NCBI GenBank assembly: GCA_949825065.1
Contig: OX463865.1
Span: forward strand, 16,383,763-16,447,762
Reading direction: 5' to 3'
DNA: 64,000 nucleotides
Source of the DNA: Odontocerum albicorne
Lineage: Eukaryota; Arthropoda; Insecta; Trichoptera; Odontoceridae
The position numbers and the translations under genes are program-made. Of this stretch, positions 9,179-20,880 are shown in pieces; the first letter of the stretch is position 1, and every line of letters begins with the position of its first letter. The notes beneath the pieces are model-generated. The model was not told where the DNA came from and did not search any database. It saw only the letters and a list, made by a program, of their open reading frames with translations.

Positions 9179-9834
9179 TTTTTAATATTTTTTTAACGTA
9201 CAATGTACAGTTGATGAAAAATGAAATTGCTTTAAAGCAATAAATTTGCCATTTTTTTTATACGAAAGTCCTCAAATATATAAATAAATATTTTTTTAAT
9301 TTTTTTTACAACCAATGCAAATTCGAAGGGTAGACAACGATGAATAAAAAATCAAAAACAAAAGTTTTTACCTTAGGCAAATTTCTGCTTTCACTTTTCA
9401 TACACCCTTAAAATTTTGCGAAACCGAAGTGAAATTTTTGTATAAAAGTTTTCGAGCATACACATACACGTACATAGAGAATTAACCCCTTTCCACCGGT
9501 TTCTAACTTAATTTGCATACATACTGTTACATATGTCCAACACATTATTTGGGGAAATTCTAGTGGAAAATGTTCGTAAAGGCCGCGTGCGGTGGTAGAA
9601 TTTATCGTTCGAGAGTAATAAAAAGGTTGATAAAATAATTTATTAAAACGACCTCTCTGCATAGAATGGGTTGACGAAATTATATATACATTATTGTTTG
9701 TTTGTTCGTAAATTCAGTTTAAAAAATGATTAGAAAATATTTTTTACTTGATAACTTTCTTTCTATCACAATTTCATGTTTACTTATATATTCTAAAAAT
9801 GAAAAATTGGAGGTAGGTAAGGAATTGTTGCGTT
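9179..9834. other. no gene seen
   Basis: Mixed AT-rich sequence. The 84-residue antisense frame at 9408-9662 resembles no protein I know and has no supporting signals. Confidence 0.35.
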
Positions 9835-9915
9835 AGGGTAGTAGTTTTTCAGATGATTGAAGAGTTAGGAGAGAAATCGAACAGTGTGTAGCAATAGAAA
9901 ACAAAGACACTTGGG
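9835..9915 (+). repeat. dispersed repeat family K
   Basis: Shares gtagtttttcagatgattga, agagtta and atagaaaacaaagacac.tgggcaatgaac with 63290-63375. Identity unknown. Confidence 0.45.
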
Positions 9916-10274
9916 CAATGAACACGTACACTCAAACCGGACAGTATCAAACTATGCTGAGATCTTCTAAGAAGTTCACAAACATATTTTAGTACAAACT
10001 TTGTTGTACTTACGTGAAAAGTAGATTTAGTAAAATACTAAAAGGAGCAAAATATATGGTGTAAGTATATGGCTGACATGAAACCATGGGATGACAATGT
10101 ATTGGGTGTTAACATAAGTTGTGTGCGCTTTTTTCCAATTTAAAAATGAGCACCAAAAGTAAAACAAAATGGTAAAGGTTATACGTCATTCGAAAAGAAA
10201 ATTTTCTGCTCTATAAGATATTGTGTTTGCTTTTACGTTACATATATTATTTTATTTGATTACAAGCCTTCAAA

Positions 10275-10352
10275 ATGGAATGTCAAGTAGACGAAAGTGA
10301 GCATTTTTGACACCTCCTTCTGTTCATGTTCAATCGAGTGAATAAAGCTGCC
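10275..10352 (+). pseudogene. mariner transposase N-terminus, inverted relative to the rest
   Basis: Starts ATG and reads MECQVDESEHF, stop, HLLLFMFNRVNKAA, which matches the opening helix of mariner transposases (xHIRHxLLYxFxKGxxAA). The next part of the protein lies immediately downstream but on the opposite strand, so this copy has an internal inversion. Confidence 0.55.
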
Positions 10353-10570
10353 ATTTCGACGGTGGTTTGAAGGGGATCTTCATGAATAATGTGGTTTAAG
10401 CGGTCCTCATCGAAGGCCACTGGTCGTCCGGAACGTTCCATGTCTTTCAGGTTGAAATTACCGTCTTTGAAACGCAAAAACCATCGATGAGCTGTCCTTT
10501 AATTCATAGCATCTTCACCGTACACCGTACGCAAATATCGCGAGCAGCTTTGGCAGTATAAAATGTCGAA
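10345..10570 (-). pseudogene. mariner transposase DNA-binding domain fragment
   Basis: The minus strand gives AKAARDICV, a small shift, then DAMN, stop, RTAHRWFLRFKDGNFNLKD, MERSGRPVAFDEDRLNHIIH, EDPLQTTVEMA. These are the paired helix-turn-helix and SGRP linker typical of mariner elements. The catalytic DDE domain is absent. An in-frame TAA near 10500 and a short insertion after DIC break the frame. Together with 10275-10352 it forms an inverted rearrangement of one copy. Confidence 0.75.
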
Positions 10571-10572
10571 GT

Positions 10573-10840
10573 GCATTCGGAGAGGGTTTAGGCATGTATT
10601 GTAGAATTAATGAAAAAAACACTACCAAAAATGCAAATGTGAGTATAGGGCATAGTAGAGGAAGACCAAGAAAAGTACGAATAAAGTAAATTATATTTTA
10701 AAAGTAGAAGAGAATGTAAAAATTTAAAGAAATCGAAGGAGTTGTATTAAAAAAATTATGGATATAGAATAGGAAAAATCTGGCACTCTGTCCTTTTTGC
10801 TTTTCCCGACAGAGAAATGGTGAGATGGTTTGTGCGGTGC
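10573..10840 (+). pseudogene. RTE-E LINE fragment
   Basis: Contains GHSRGRPRKVRIK (family consensus GRGRPRKxWLDQVxDILK), then the final block ending near the characteristic ctgacagagaaatggtgaga. Multiple stops. Confidence 0.6.
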
Positions 10841-11029
10841 ATCAAATATAAATAATACAAAAGCTCTTAATTAAAAATTGTTTTGAATTCATCATGATAA
10901 ATTGAGTGAAATAACAATATAATTGAATTAAGGAAAATTTTATAAACATTTATGTTATTTTACGAAAATGTTTTGATTCCCCTGTCTGCGAAATCAATGG
11001 CTACCAGTGCCAAATTCCTGTTGTTTTTT

Positions 11030-11340
11030 TTTTGGTTTTTTGTTATTGATTCTATCTGGTTTTTTTTATCACAATCTTCTTATATTTTTTTACTTCTTAC
11101 TGTTACTTTACTCTTCATTGTATTTTATCTCTTTTCATTTTGTTATTGATTCTATCTGGTTTTTTTAACACCATCCTTTAATAGCTTTTACTTCTAACTG
11201 TTACTTTACTCTTCATTGTATTTTATCTCTTTTCATTTTGCCCTTGATTGTATCTGGTTTTTTTATCACCATCCTTTTCTATCTTTTACTTCTTACTGTT
11301 ACTTGAGTCTTCATTGTATTTTATCTCTTTTCATTTTGTA
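11030..11340. repeat. ~100-bp tandem repeat, about 3 copies, T-rich
   Basis: The unit is ttgttattgattctatctgg, T run, atcacca..ctt, then acttcttactgttactttac, tcttcattgtattttatctc, ttttcattt. Starts recur near 11041, 11141 and 11239. Confidence 0.85.
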
Positions 11341-11947
11341 TATTTTATCTTTTATTTGTATCTGTATTGTTTTTCTTTTAATGTTTTTTTTGTAAATGTC
11401 CTAACAGGCGTATAAATGTAAAATTTATGATACATTTATACTATAATGTAAAGATTTATAAAAATTTACTTATTATGTTATAAATGTAATACATAGTACT
11501 TTAAATCCTTTTTTTTAAATTTAAAAATCCATCTTTCGCCTGCCACTATTTTCCTAAATCTTAAATGCGTCCGCGATCACAATTAAGTTGATCACCCCTG
11601 AAGTAAACCATGTAGGTCGTAAACAAGTATTTATAAAAATATATAGGTTTATTGATAGCAGAGTAGTATGAACAATAAATAATTGGTTGGGCTTATCTGA
11701 TACTTAGCCCATGTTGACCAGGTGGAAGAAGCTTTTTTTAAATAAAAATATAATCAAATTGCTCTTACCCTAATTTATTTTTAATTGATACCTGCATCAT
11801 CCCCCTTTTATAACCAACCTGAAACAAAAGAAAAATAATATCACTTCAAAAACAATGTTTTTTGGTAGTACATAACGATAATAATAATACGAGTACAATG
11901 ACAATTTGTATAGCGCTGTTTAGAGACCAAACTGTCCTTATGGATGC
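11341..11947. other. no gene seen
   Basis: T/A-rich. A weak palindrome around 11415-11480 (repeated atttata/ttataaa) is the only structure. Confidence 0.4.
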
Positions 11948-12045
11948 TTTAACCTTTCCTTTCCTGTGCTAACAAAATCCGCGCGTTCTGGTGCTGTGTA
12001 TTCAATACACATCAATTCACATGTACAAATGAACGATTTAAAGAA
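11948..12045 (+). repeat. dispersed repeat family F, copy 2
   Basis: Starts ctttaacctttcctttcctg, then aatccgcgcgttctggtgct and the palindrome tgtgtattcaatacaca. See 831-958. Confidence 0.65.
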
Positions 12046-12059
12046 AGAGTTTCCTATTT

Positions 12060-12440
12060 GACACACATTTTCCGCCTCTTCTAAGTCCTATAGCCTTATC
12101 GTATAACCTTACAAATTGTTGCAGTTTTTACATAACATATCTATCTTTTAGAATATTTATCATTTGATACAACTTTACTCTCTTGGCCTTCCTCTACTAT
12201 GCATTTCTCTCACATTTGCACTGTATGGTATATATGTATTTTGTTAGTTTTTCTTCATTCATTCGTTCTACATATCAAAATCTCCTCTGAGTGCTGTTTT
12301 TGATCTTACTGAACACATTAGCTTTAAGTTCACATTCATCCCTTAAAACTTCCTTTCGTATTCTGTTATGATTTGACATTCCGTGTATTTTTTCAGTGCA
12401 CGCATTATTCAGCTGTTTTCAGAATTTTACTTTAACATAT
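12060..12440 (-). pseudogene. RTE-E LINE fragment
   Basis: The minus strand encodes RIRKEVLRDECELKANVFSK, then IKNSTQRRF, stop, YVERMNEEKLTKYIYHTVQM: a good match to RTE-E 'RDExELKADVLSKMKxxTxRWFGHVERMNE'. The GRGRPRK region follows, degenerate. No start domain. Confidence 0.7.
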
Positions 12441-13189
12441 ATTCACATGAGTGCACATTTGCCTATTGCGTCCATTAAATGACCTATATTTAATGTTTAT
12501 CTCACATAAATAGTTTTTACACGAAAATAAAGGACATCGTGTTTCCATGTTGCGAAATTTTTAATCGACTTGCCCCTTTCGTGTAAAAGCTTTTAGCAAA
12601 GTGCAAAAAAAAATTACGTGTTTCCTTTTTGTGAATAAAAAACCGGCTCATAAATGGTTGTACATTTTTATTTAAAGCAAAAGCGTTTCTTGAAAATTTT
12701 CAAGCTGGAGAATATGTATTTTTGCAAAATCACAATATAAATTTGCAAACCTCCCCTCTGTTTCATCTTGTCTTCTTCTACTTTCTCTTCTCGGGTCCTG
12801 GGAAAATAATAATCTCTTTAAATAAACCGCTTTCGAAAAATAAAATACACAACGAAAACATATAACGATTTGTAGCGACAACAATCCTGAAGGAATTTAG
12901 GGGATGGGAGCGAAAAGAAAATTTGTTTACACATAATACGACAAACACACCCACACTTCCATTTTGAGCTTCGCATTGGAGTAACGAACTTTAAAACTGT
13001 ACCCTCAAATAACTATAATATATTTTTAATTCAGTATATTTTCTTATATCACACGAAAAAATGTGAACAAACATTAAAACAAACGCTTGACTTCCAGCTG
13101 GAGGTTTCGAGTTCAATTTCCGATGAAACTTTATACGAGTATGGATTTTCAGCCAGTGCCATCATCTACTCGTAAGTTTAATTTTATTA
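12441..13189. other. mostly unassigned
   Basis: No real coding frame. Bases 13088-13140 (ttccagctggaggtttcgagttcaatttccg) look like a decayed tRNA-type B box and are echoed at 36575-36605, so this may be the head of a third SINE family. Confidence 0.35.
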
Positions 13190-13551
13190 GTCAAAAAGAA
13201 GGAAATCTATTGTTGTCAATAGGAAAAAATCTTCTCAGGATATTGCGAAGTATGGTGTACCACAAGGATTAGTTAGTATGAGGGCCGTGGCTTTTTTTCT
13301 TTACACTAATTTTAACAGTGATTTTATTGACGGAAAGGGTTTTGAGTAGAGATGATATTTTGTTCTTAAAATTATGTAATCTGAATTGAAACAGAATACT
13401 TCTAATTGTGTTCTCCAAGTATGAAATTGACTTTATAAAAATAAATTAAAACTAAATCCAAGTAAAACAGATTTTTTTTGGTGGCTTCACCGTGTAGACA
13501 AGATTTATTTGGTGGGGATGCGTTATCAGTCATGGGAGTGAATATTTTTCC
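13190..13551 (+). pseudogene. LINE reverse transcriptase relic (GVPQG region)
   Basis: SQDIAKYGVPQGLVSM followed by FLYTNFNSDF matches the 'xGVPQGSVLGPLLFxLYINDx' motif of reverse transcriptases; KNKLKLNPSKTDFF further on matches the 'KLxLNxxKTxxxxF' motif. The catalytic aspartates between them are lost and frames change. The family cannot be assigned. The RTE-B copy inserted directly after it, at 13552. Confidence 0.5.
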
Positions 13552-13570
13552 AATACTAAATTCCGGTACT

Positions 13571-14369
13571 ATGATGATGAAGAAACACTGATATCAGATA
13601 ACCATTGTGACTTGCAGAGCAGCCTGGAGAAATGGAGAAAGATCCTGGAGGAAAATGGCTTAAAAATTAGTAGGAATAAAGACAGAATAAACCTGCCATT
13701 TGAAGACCCAAATGCCACAACTCCTTCAATGCAACTGGATAGGGAAATATTACCCAGTTGTGACTCATTTAAGTATCTGGGCTCACTCATTCACAAAGAC
13801 GGAGGATGCGCCGCGGATGTTGATCATAGAATAAGTGTGGGATGGATGAAATTCAGATCGGTAACAGGAGTCTTGTGTGACACAAAAATGCCTATAAAAC
13901 TGAAAGGAAAGGTATACCAGACTATTGTTAGACCTGCAATTATTTATGGCTCAGAATGCTGGACTATGTACAGATCATACTCTAGGCAGCTTGAAACAGC
14001 AGAAATGCGAATACTTAGGTGGTTGGTAGGAGTATCACTGAAAAATAAAATAAAGAGCTTACGCATTCGTGGTTGCTTGGGAGTCACTGACATAAATAGT
14101 AAGCGGGAAGAGCGATAGCGGAGATGGTACGGGCACATAAGACGGAGACCACCAGACTAAACTGTAAATCAGGCAATGCCTGTGGATCTTCCTCGACAGC
14201 CGTCCAGAGGAAGACCAAAGAACTCCTGGATGACTCAATGCTTCCTGCAGAGAAACGGCCTAGATGAAAGCGACACCCAGAACCGAAGAATATACAGCCT
14301 GAGAACGAGAAGAGCCAACCCCAACAGCCTACCTAAGCAATGAGTTGGGACAGTGCCAGGAAGAAGAAG
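13571..14369 (+). pseudogene. RTE-B LINE, 5'-truncated, 19-bp target duplication
   Basis: The frame starts inside the reverse transcriptase at DDEETLISDN and runs through SLEKWRKILEENGLKIS, SCDSFKYLGSLIHKDGG, KLKGKVYQTIVRPAIIYGSE and CWTMYRSYSRQLETAEMRIL. A TAG at 14116 is followed in frame by RRWYGHIRRRPPD, another stop, then GRPKNSW and a normal end. The (GAA)n tail is present. Flanking duplications are aatactaaattccggtact (13552-13570) and aatactaaattttggtact (14370-14388), 17 of 19 matching. The insertion point cuts through the catalytic motif, so the copy is inactive by truncation. Confidence 0.85.
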
Positions 14370-14388
14370 AATACTAAATTTTGGTACT

Positions 14389-15100
14389 AAAATACTGTTG
14401 TGGACTATCTATCATCTCAGCAGATTTTGATACTGTCCAGTTCGAATATAAATGTTTGATGCTCCATTGGATTTGTTTCCTATCGCAACGTGCCGTTCGA
14501 TATTGTTTTTAACTCTTCTACAAAATCTACAAAAATTCTACTCTGAATAGCCGCATTCGTCGATTTCCTCCAATCTTTGATTGTATACCCACATATTGTA
14601 TTGACTTAAAAATAAAATATGAAGTCCTATAAAGCTACAGTCAAAGCTGAACACAAATTAAAAATGCTGTTCCGCCACTGTAGTTGTTCAACGGTTCCCA
14701 GGGCCAAACCGGGATTTTCAATTACAGAACGCCCCTGGTGGTATCATTCAGTAAGGAAAACACAATTCTGCTATGTGTCAGACGAATGGAAACCATCTTA
14801 AGACATGGCCAAAATAAAGGAGCACTTTGACGTCTCTATGTATCGGTCCACATTCCTGGACTTTTTTTCCCAGTGTTTGGGTTTTATGTTGCGAAACTAA
14901 ATGTGGGTCTAATCCAGTAGGAGGAAAGTGTACGGTGTCCTAAACTTTATACGTTTGAAGTAGTTTATCATAAACGTTAATTATTTATAAAAATGTTAAC
15001 ACAAATTAACGGAAGAATTAACCAATACCACTGCACTTATGACATGTTATGATAACCTTGAAAGCTATAAAAAAAATCGTGAGACTCTCGCGCGGTAGAA
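14389..15100. other. no gene recognised
   Basis: A 60-residue frame (14619-14801) in GC-richer sequence has no recognisable motif. No element ends were found. Confidence 0.35.
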
Positions 15101-15199
15101 GTGAAACTTCTTAGCTCCTAGGAAAAGTTGATTTTATGTATTGCTTTTTTTCCATTAGTTAACGAGTTTTATTATATTTGTTTAGGATTATGAAATGCT

Positions 15200-15660
15200 T
15201 ATGTGGAATTTAATTCAAGAAAATCTCTCTTAATTAAATAAAAATATAATTTTTTTATTTTTAATAAAAACTAATAATAATTTTAATAACAAGTAATCAT
15301 TTTAATTATATTATTATAATACACTTAATAATATTAAATTTATATTTTTTTAATATTAAATAAATTAATATTTTTACGTTATAATTAATTATTAAATTAA
15401 TTATCTTTAAATAATCATTTATTTATTATTATATTATTTTTATAACATTATAAATCATATTATTATGTTATATTTTTAATAAATTAAATTATAATATAGT
15501 TAGTTATAATATAATAATAACATAATTATTTATATTCTAATAATATATATATGTATATAATTATAATTACATTGTATATTAAATACAAATTATATATTAA
15601 ATAAATATTCAAATAAATATTAAATAAAATGATTTCATGTACAATAAAATTTATAATTGT
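15200..15660. other. extremely AT-rich tract
   Basis: Almost pure A/T with many aataata/taattatt runs and essentially no G or C for several hundred bases. It is non-coding, with strong potential for cruciform or unpaired DNA. Confidence 0.7.
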
Positions 15661-15664
15661 TAAA

Positions 15665-15790
15665 TCTCTATACAAATAAAAATGTAAATGTTCGTATATT
15701 AAAAAAAATCTCTAATCTCCGAAAGTTCTTCACCGATTGCTTTGAAATTTTGACAAAAAGTTGCACTGAAATACGCGCATGTACTCGTAT
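15665..15790 (+). mobile_element. possible Helitron 5' end
   Basis: Begins tctctatacaaataaaaatg after an A and continues with tctccgaaagttcttcaccg and attgctttgaaattttgaca. Insect Helitrons commonly open with TC, an AT-rich run and a 'ctccgaaact.ct.aaccgat...tgaaatttt' block. No matching 3' end is close, so the call is tentative. Confidence 0.35.
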
Positions 15791-15938
15791 ATATATGCTT
15801 TTTTATATGCAGTTGTATATAAAAAATTATCTAAAATATATTATTTAATGGGAGCGACCTCTGTTGAACGTAACGACAACACACGCAAAATACATTTCGG
15901 TTTATTTTAATTTTGATTTCGTTGCATTAAAAAACGAG

Positions 15939-15994
15939 CGTGTGTTGCTTTTAAGTCCAACACCACGATCTGTTGGACATAAAAGCAAAACACG
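15939..15994. repeat. 24-bp inverted repeat hairpin
   Basis: cgtgtgttgcttttaagtcc(aaca) pairs with tgttggacataaaagcaaaa(cacg), two mismatches, 8-nt loop. The function is unknown. Confidence 0.8.
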
Positions 15995-16202
15995 CTTTAC
16001 TAAATATTTTATAAAAGCGCCATTTTGTGTGAATCTCTGTCTGTGTCGTTTACAATAGCGTTCATTTCTTGATTTTTTTTATGTTTTTCATTTCGCTATT
16101 TTAACTGTTTTTCTTATTTTTCAGTGCAATTAGCGGTGAAATTGAGCTGTGTCGATTGATTTTCATTTAAATTCAAATTAAATTAAATTTCAATTATTAT
16201 CA

Positions 16203-16376
16203 TTTAAGCGGTTGGCTTTGAATATTCTTATTTTAAATTGCTCATTTATACATGTGTGTTGATGTGTATTGAATACACAACACCGGCACGCGCGGATTTT
16301 TTTAGCACAAGAAGGAAAACGTTAACTTAACAAAGTACAATGTCTTTAACCTTTCCTTCCCTGTGTTGGGTATCTT
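16203..16376 (-). repeat. family F, inverted pair of arms
   Basis: 16203-16326 is family F on the minus strand (tgtgtattgaatacaca, acgcgcggatttttttagca). 16349-16376 restarts the same family on the plus strand (ctttaacctttccttccctg). The two face each other over 22 bases, forming a fold-back. Confidence 0.6.
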
Positions 16377-16639
16377 CTACGCGTTGCTTCTAATAACCAT
16401 CAATATCTCTATAAATATAATAAATACAAGGTTAAGATTTAAGATATTCCTCCATAATATTCCTCCATAATTTACGCATTGATTTAAAAAATAATATTAA
16501 TAATAATCAGAATTTATCGACTACATCGAGGTGTTTTGTAAAGATCGAAAACAAATTCGCATTTAAACGCGGCGAGTGCCTCATCTTGACGATAGGTGAA
16601 TAGTATGCGGGAAGCGCGACACTATTGTACACAGTACTG

Positions 16640-16790
16640 CAGTGTAGCTGGTTATTTTGCTGGTGCGTAACGGCTCACTTATTTAAAAAAAATATCGGCA
16701 CAGCTTCGCTTTTCAACCAAATTGAAGTTGATGTAGTGAAGGGATCCTCGAATAGAAATTATCCCAACTTATGACGACAGCTCAATGCCT
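16640..16790 (+). repeat. SINE-A body and tail, decayed
   Basis: gctggtgcgtaacggctcac, cttttcaaccaaattgaagt, tgaagggatcctcgaataga and a gacgac end correspond to the distal half of SINE-A. The head is missing. Confidence 0.55.
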
Positions 16791-16844
16791 TTGTACCTAA
16801 AATTGCTATACTAATTATAAAATTAATTCCTCTCTAATTCGTAT

Positions 16845-17766
16845 GCAAAGACTCTTCTACACAACATACACGACATTCCTACTCCCCCAAACTGTAAGCT
16901 CGCACTCTTTGCTGACGATGCGGCATGCTACGCATCGTCACTCAAGGTGGATCGAGCTGGTCGCCGTCTTCAGATTGCTCTTGAGATTCTTGAGAAATAC
17001 TACCAGGACTGGAGGCTCAAAATCAATGACGCCAAAACTGAGGCCATCATGTTCTCCCGAAAAATCAAGAATGAGTGCGCTCGATGCCCTTATTCATCGG
17101 TGGTTGCCTGGTTGAGTGGCAGGACGTGGTTAAATACCACGGCCTGCACCTTGACCGGCGACTGATGTAGAAAACTAATTTGAATACCATCAGACAGAAG
17201 GGTCACAAGGGCATAGGGGCTATCAGTTCGATATTTCATCGACGCAGCTTCCTTTCACCCAAAAATAAGCTCCTCCTCTATAAAACCCTCATTCGTCCTA
17301 TCTTGACCTATGCTGCACCCGTTTGGGGTAGTGTAAGCATCACGGATCACCTGAAACTCCAGAGAGTGCAGAACAAGGCATTCAAGATATATTTTAACAC
17401 CCATCCCAGAACAAACCTTACCCGACTTAACGCCGAACAGCGAAAAGAAACCCTACAACACCACATCCTCGCTTGGACCGTGAAGTTCTATAAAAGCCAA
17501 TAAAATCACAGCAATCCCTTAGTCACTGCCCTGGGAGCTTACGAGAGTAAATCCGACCTATTATCTGTTGCCTGACTAGTCCACCTACAATATTAGCTGG
17601 GACGACCAAGGTCTGAGTGAATGTGATGGAATACAAGTAGCCTGAAGGAGTGGACTTGTTTTTGCTAAATAATTAGTGTAAGAATTGTTATCTAGTTACA
17701 AGTAGTGTGTAGGTCTTAATTATTTCTAAGATCTCATATATTAAGATTGAATAAATAAAATAAAAT
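16845..17766 (+). pseudogene. Jockey-type LINE reverse transcriptase C-terminal half and 3' UTR
   Basis: Frame 1 reads DIPTPPNCKLALFADDAACY, then KVDRAGRRLQIALEILEKYY and WRLKINDAKTEAIMF: the catalytic FADD motif (16908-16919) and the following thumb region in Jockey style. A frameshift separates it from IRQKGHKGIGAIS, NKLLLYKTLIRPILTYAAPV and WGSVSITDHLKLQRVQNKA (17180-17503). A 3' UTR of about 260 bases follows, with tgttgcctgactagtcc, ctgagtgaatgtgatggaat and agaattgttatctagttaca, ending in an aataaataaaat tail. The 5' half including GVPQG is missing. This copy defines the family whose tail recurs at 2855, 23490 and 48415. Confidence 0.85.
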
Positions 17767-18104
17767 GATATGTAGGAAAATAAGATGAAGTAAGTGCATA
17801 AATGATAACATATAATTAAGATTAGTTAAGTAATAAATGTGTATATAGGTAACCTAGCCTTGACAAATGTTTGTACAATAATTTACTTTGTTTAATAAAA
17901 AAAAGTATGCAAAGACTTGGAAATGAGTTTTGCAGCCATTTTGATATTTTTAATACAAGTATATATAGTATTCGCCAGAACATCACAAAAATATTTAGAA
18001 ATAGCTACTAACTTTGTGCTTTCCTTTATTAATATACGAGTAAATAACATAGTATAAACGAAACATTAAGGACAATAACATACTTCGCTTCTGGAGTTGA
18101 GTAA

Positions 18105-18545
18105 CCCTGCATTAACATGTGGAAGGTTTCGATTCTGCAAAGCCACTTGCATCTCGTTCTACAAGTGAGCCCATGTGTTTTCTATATCTCAAGAGCTATC
18201 CGTAAAATTCTCGAAAAATCCCATTCTTCTTCTATGTAAGCGTTGTTCCACTAAAAACCAATCTAAGTCCTTTACCACCATAAAATAAGTCTTCGACAGT
18301 TACGTAAGTCTGCTTGGTGAAGTTTGGTAATATTTTGTAATATACATACCCATATTAACTGAAATATACATATTAATATTAAATAATTTTAAACAATGAC
18401 TCTAATTTATTAATACTACTGTTTTTTGTATCTCCATGTTAGTTGAACATAAGATAAAGTTTTGTATTTTATGTCAATAATTTTAAGTACTTGTTTAACT
18501 TGTCATGTGTTCATTTGTACATGTTCATTTGTACATTTGTACATT
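18105..18545 (+). repeat. family C LINE-like 3' region, upstream part
   Basis: Aligns along its length to 59660-60240, including gcgttgttccactaaaaacc, aataagtcttcgacagttac, aaataattttaaacaatgac and caataattttaagtact. It carries the intact target sequence for the insertion at 59774 (see there). Its own end, aaaagacactgttg, reappears at 19701 after the LINE insertion at 18546-19696. Confidence 0.7.
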
Positions 18546-19696
18546 TCGACAAAGTTGATCACGATATATTACTTAAGAAAATGCACAAACTTGGCTTCAG
18601 CGATAATCTAATTGGATTATTTGCATCATACCTACAAGAAAGATCTCAATACGTAACAATCCATAACAAGTCTTCTGTGGAATTTATCGCAAGATCTGGT
18701 ATACCACAAGGGTCCAATTTAGGTCCCCTACTATTCCTCATATTAAAAGACGACATTAAAAATTCCATAAGTCACTCGACATGTTTATTGTTCGCTGATG
18801 ACTTGAAAATTTTCAAAAAGATCAATTCACCTCACGACTATGCACAGTTACAACTGGACCTAGGCTCCCTTGTCTCCTGGAGTGAGCAAAATCATCTTCT
18901 GTTCAACATTAATAAATGTGTCTGTGTATCATAAAGTCTATCGTTTTCACCAATCCACCATCAGTATACTATACAGGGAGTGGCACTTAACAGAGTTTCT
19001 GAATTCAAGGATTTGGGCGTAACCTTCGATGTCGGACTCACGTTCGTTAACCATGTCTCACGTTTGATATCGGACTGTTACAAACTACTCGGTTTTATAA
19101 TGAGAATATCAAGAGAATTTAACAGCACCGATATCCTCCGAAACTTATACAATTATCTAATTAGAACCAAATTAGAATATGCATCTACAGTTTGGGCTCC
19201 TCATCAGCTCAAATATAAAAACAATATAGAACAAATACAAAAAAAGTTCCTCAGATATCTATGGTACAGAACAAAGGGCGATTACCCAAAATATGCTCAC
19301 CATGCCGAACTTCTCAAGGTGTGTAACTATATAAGCCTTGAAACAAGAAGGCAAGAATCCATTGCGATATTCCTAATAAAGGTTTTCCAAGGTTCATTTA
19401 ACTGTCCCGCGATTCTAGAAGCACTAAGTTTATATGTACCCAATAAATATAGCCGTGCAAGGAATCACCCTCGGTTCTACATACCAACTTATAGGACGAA
19501 TATCATGGCTAAACACTCAGTCACGCGTGGTATAGAGATATTGAACCAACTGAATGACACGGTTGATATATTCTCGGTACCGTCTAGCAGTATGAGAAGA
19601 ATCCTGGCTGATATTATTCCTAACGAATAAGCTAACGCTAGAAGCAGACCCTCTTTGTGTAACAGGAGAAATCCGTGCAAAGTGCATAAAAAAAAA
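18546..19696 (+). pseudogene. Jockey/CR1-group LINE copy 1, 5'-truncated
   Basis: Reads FDKVDHDILLKKMHKLGFSD, ARSGIPQGSNLGPLLFLILK (motif IPQG), LLFADDLKIFKK (catalytic FADD) and on to the natural end RRILADIIPNE. A single TAA (18932-18934) interrupts it where copy 2 (27990-29381) has TAT; everything after it stays in frame. A short A tail (about 9 nt) follows a 57-base 3' UTR. It sits inside family C sequence (left flank 18105-18545, right flank from 19697). Truncation falls just before the first RT aspartate motif. Confidence 0.9.
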
Positions 19697-20335
19697 CATA
19701 AAAGACACTGTTGTTCCGTTAATTAAATAAAAAAATAAATAAAATACAAGACTCAGCAATGATGACGATTAGAATACTTCTTTTTAAAAACAAATAAAAT
19801 AAAAAAAGTCCTGTCAAGATACAATATATTTAAATCATTTAAGGGCGAAATGAGCCTTTCGAAGGAATCGAGTAAGGAGGCGTATAAAGATTTGTGAAAT
19901 TTGTATGAAAATGGGGATAGGATTTTTTTCGCTATCGTTTAAGTCCGCGTATTCATCGCAAACTGATTATTTACCTTATTTTATTCGCAAATTTAAATCA
20001 CAATGGATTATCGTGAAGCTATTTTATTGCCTGTTAAATTGAGGGAATAAAAAAAATATATTTTCAAGATCCTTTTCCTGTAAAGGCAAATAATCGAATT
20101 TTATTGTAATTTATCAAGGATATTCGCACAAAAGAAACCAAAATAATATTAAAAGATTAGAATAAGGCTTCGAATACTTTGGTTTTTTTAAATTTTATTA
20201 ACCTACATCAGATTTCCACTTACAACTTATGTTTAACTTACAAAGCCGCTTGGGGTTAGGAGGCTGTAAAAGTAGGCTTTTTTTTCACGTAATTTATATC
20301 AGTAAAAATATATATTTTTTTAAATTATTCTTTTT
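19697..20335. other. end of family C, then no gene
   Basis: acataaaagacactgttgtt and ttaattaaataaa (to 19745) are the family C tail. The rest is AT-rich without frames. Confidence 0.5.
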
Positions 20336-20339
20336 CATC

Positions 20340-20530
20340 TTACTTTGTTAAATAGCCTTAAGTTCACAGTCATCCCTAATCACTTAATTACGTATTCTGT
20401 CATACATTTTCACTTCATACTTCAAAAAAATGCACGCAGGTAAATGCTTTCTCAATGCACGCGTTTTTACAGCATTTACTCGACTTTTACATCTTTTTTC
20501 ACGTTTCACATATCAAAGTTGATACAAAAA
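20340..20530 (-). pseudogene. RTE-E LINE fragment
   Basis: Antisense match to the RTE-E segment seen at 12300 and 41830 (plus-sense landmarks cagtcatccctaatcactta, cgtattctgtcatacat, cacgcgtttttacagcattt). Short and degenerate. Confidence 0.5.
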
Positions 20531-20821
20531 TACTGGTCTCCTTTGTCTTCTCTTAACTCTTTCCCCGCGGGGAGCACAAACGCCTGTGATCTGACGACAA
20601 TCCAAGTTTCAAATCACAAATACTTAAAAAAAATGAAACAAAACCGGAATAAAAATTGAACTAAAATTTAAAATAATCTTTATTCTAGCGACATCTCTGA
20701 AAACCTTATCAAATAATATATTAGTTTATGAGATATTGTTGAATAAACAGAGCGCCGATTTTTTTTGGTTTCTCAATATTTCCAGCATTAACGACCTGTC
20801 GCGCGGATCGAGTCCCGCGAT

Positions 20822-20880
20822 GAGTCTCTCTTACGTAAATAAACATTACTAAGTCTCTCTTACGTAAATAAACATTACTA
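20822..20880. repeat. 30-bp direct duplication
   Basis: Two adjacent copies of agtctctcttacgtaaataaa, then cattacta. Confidence 0.9.
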
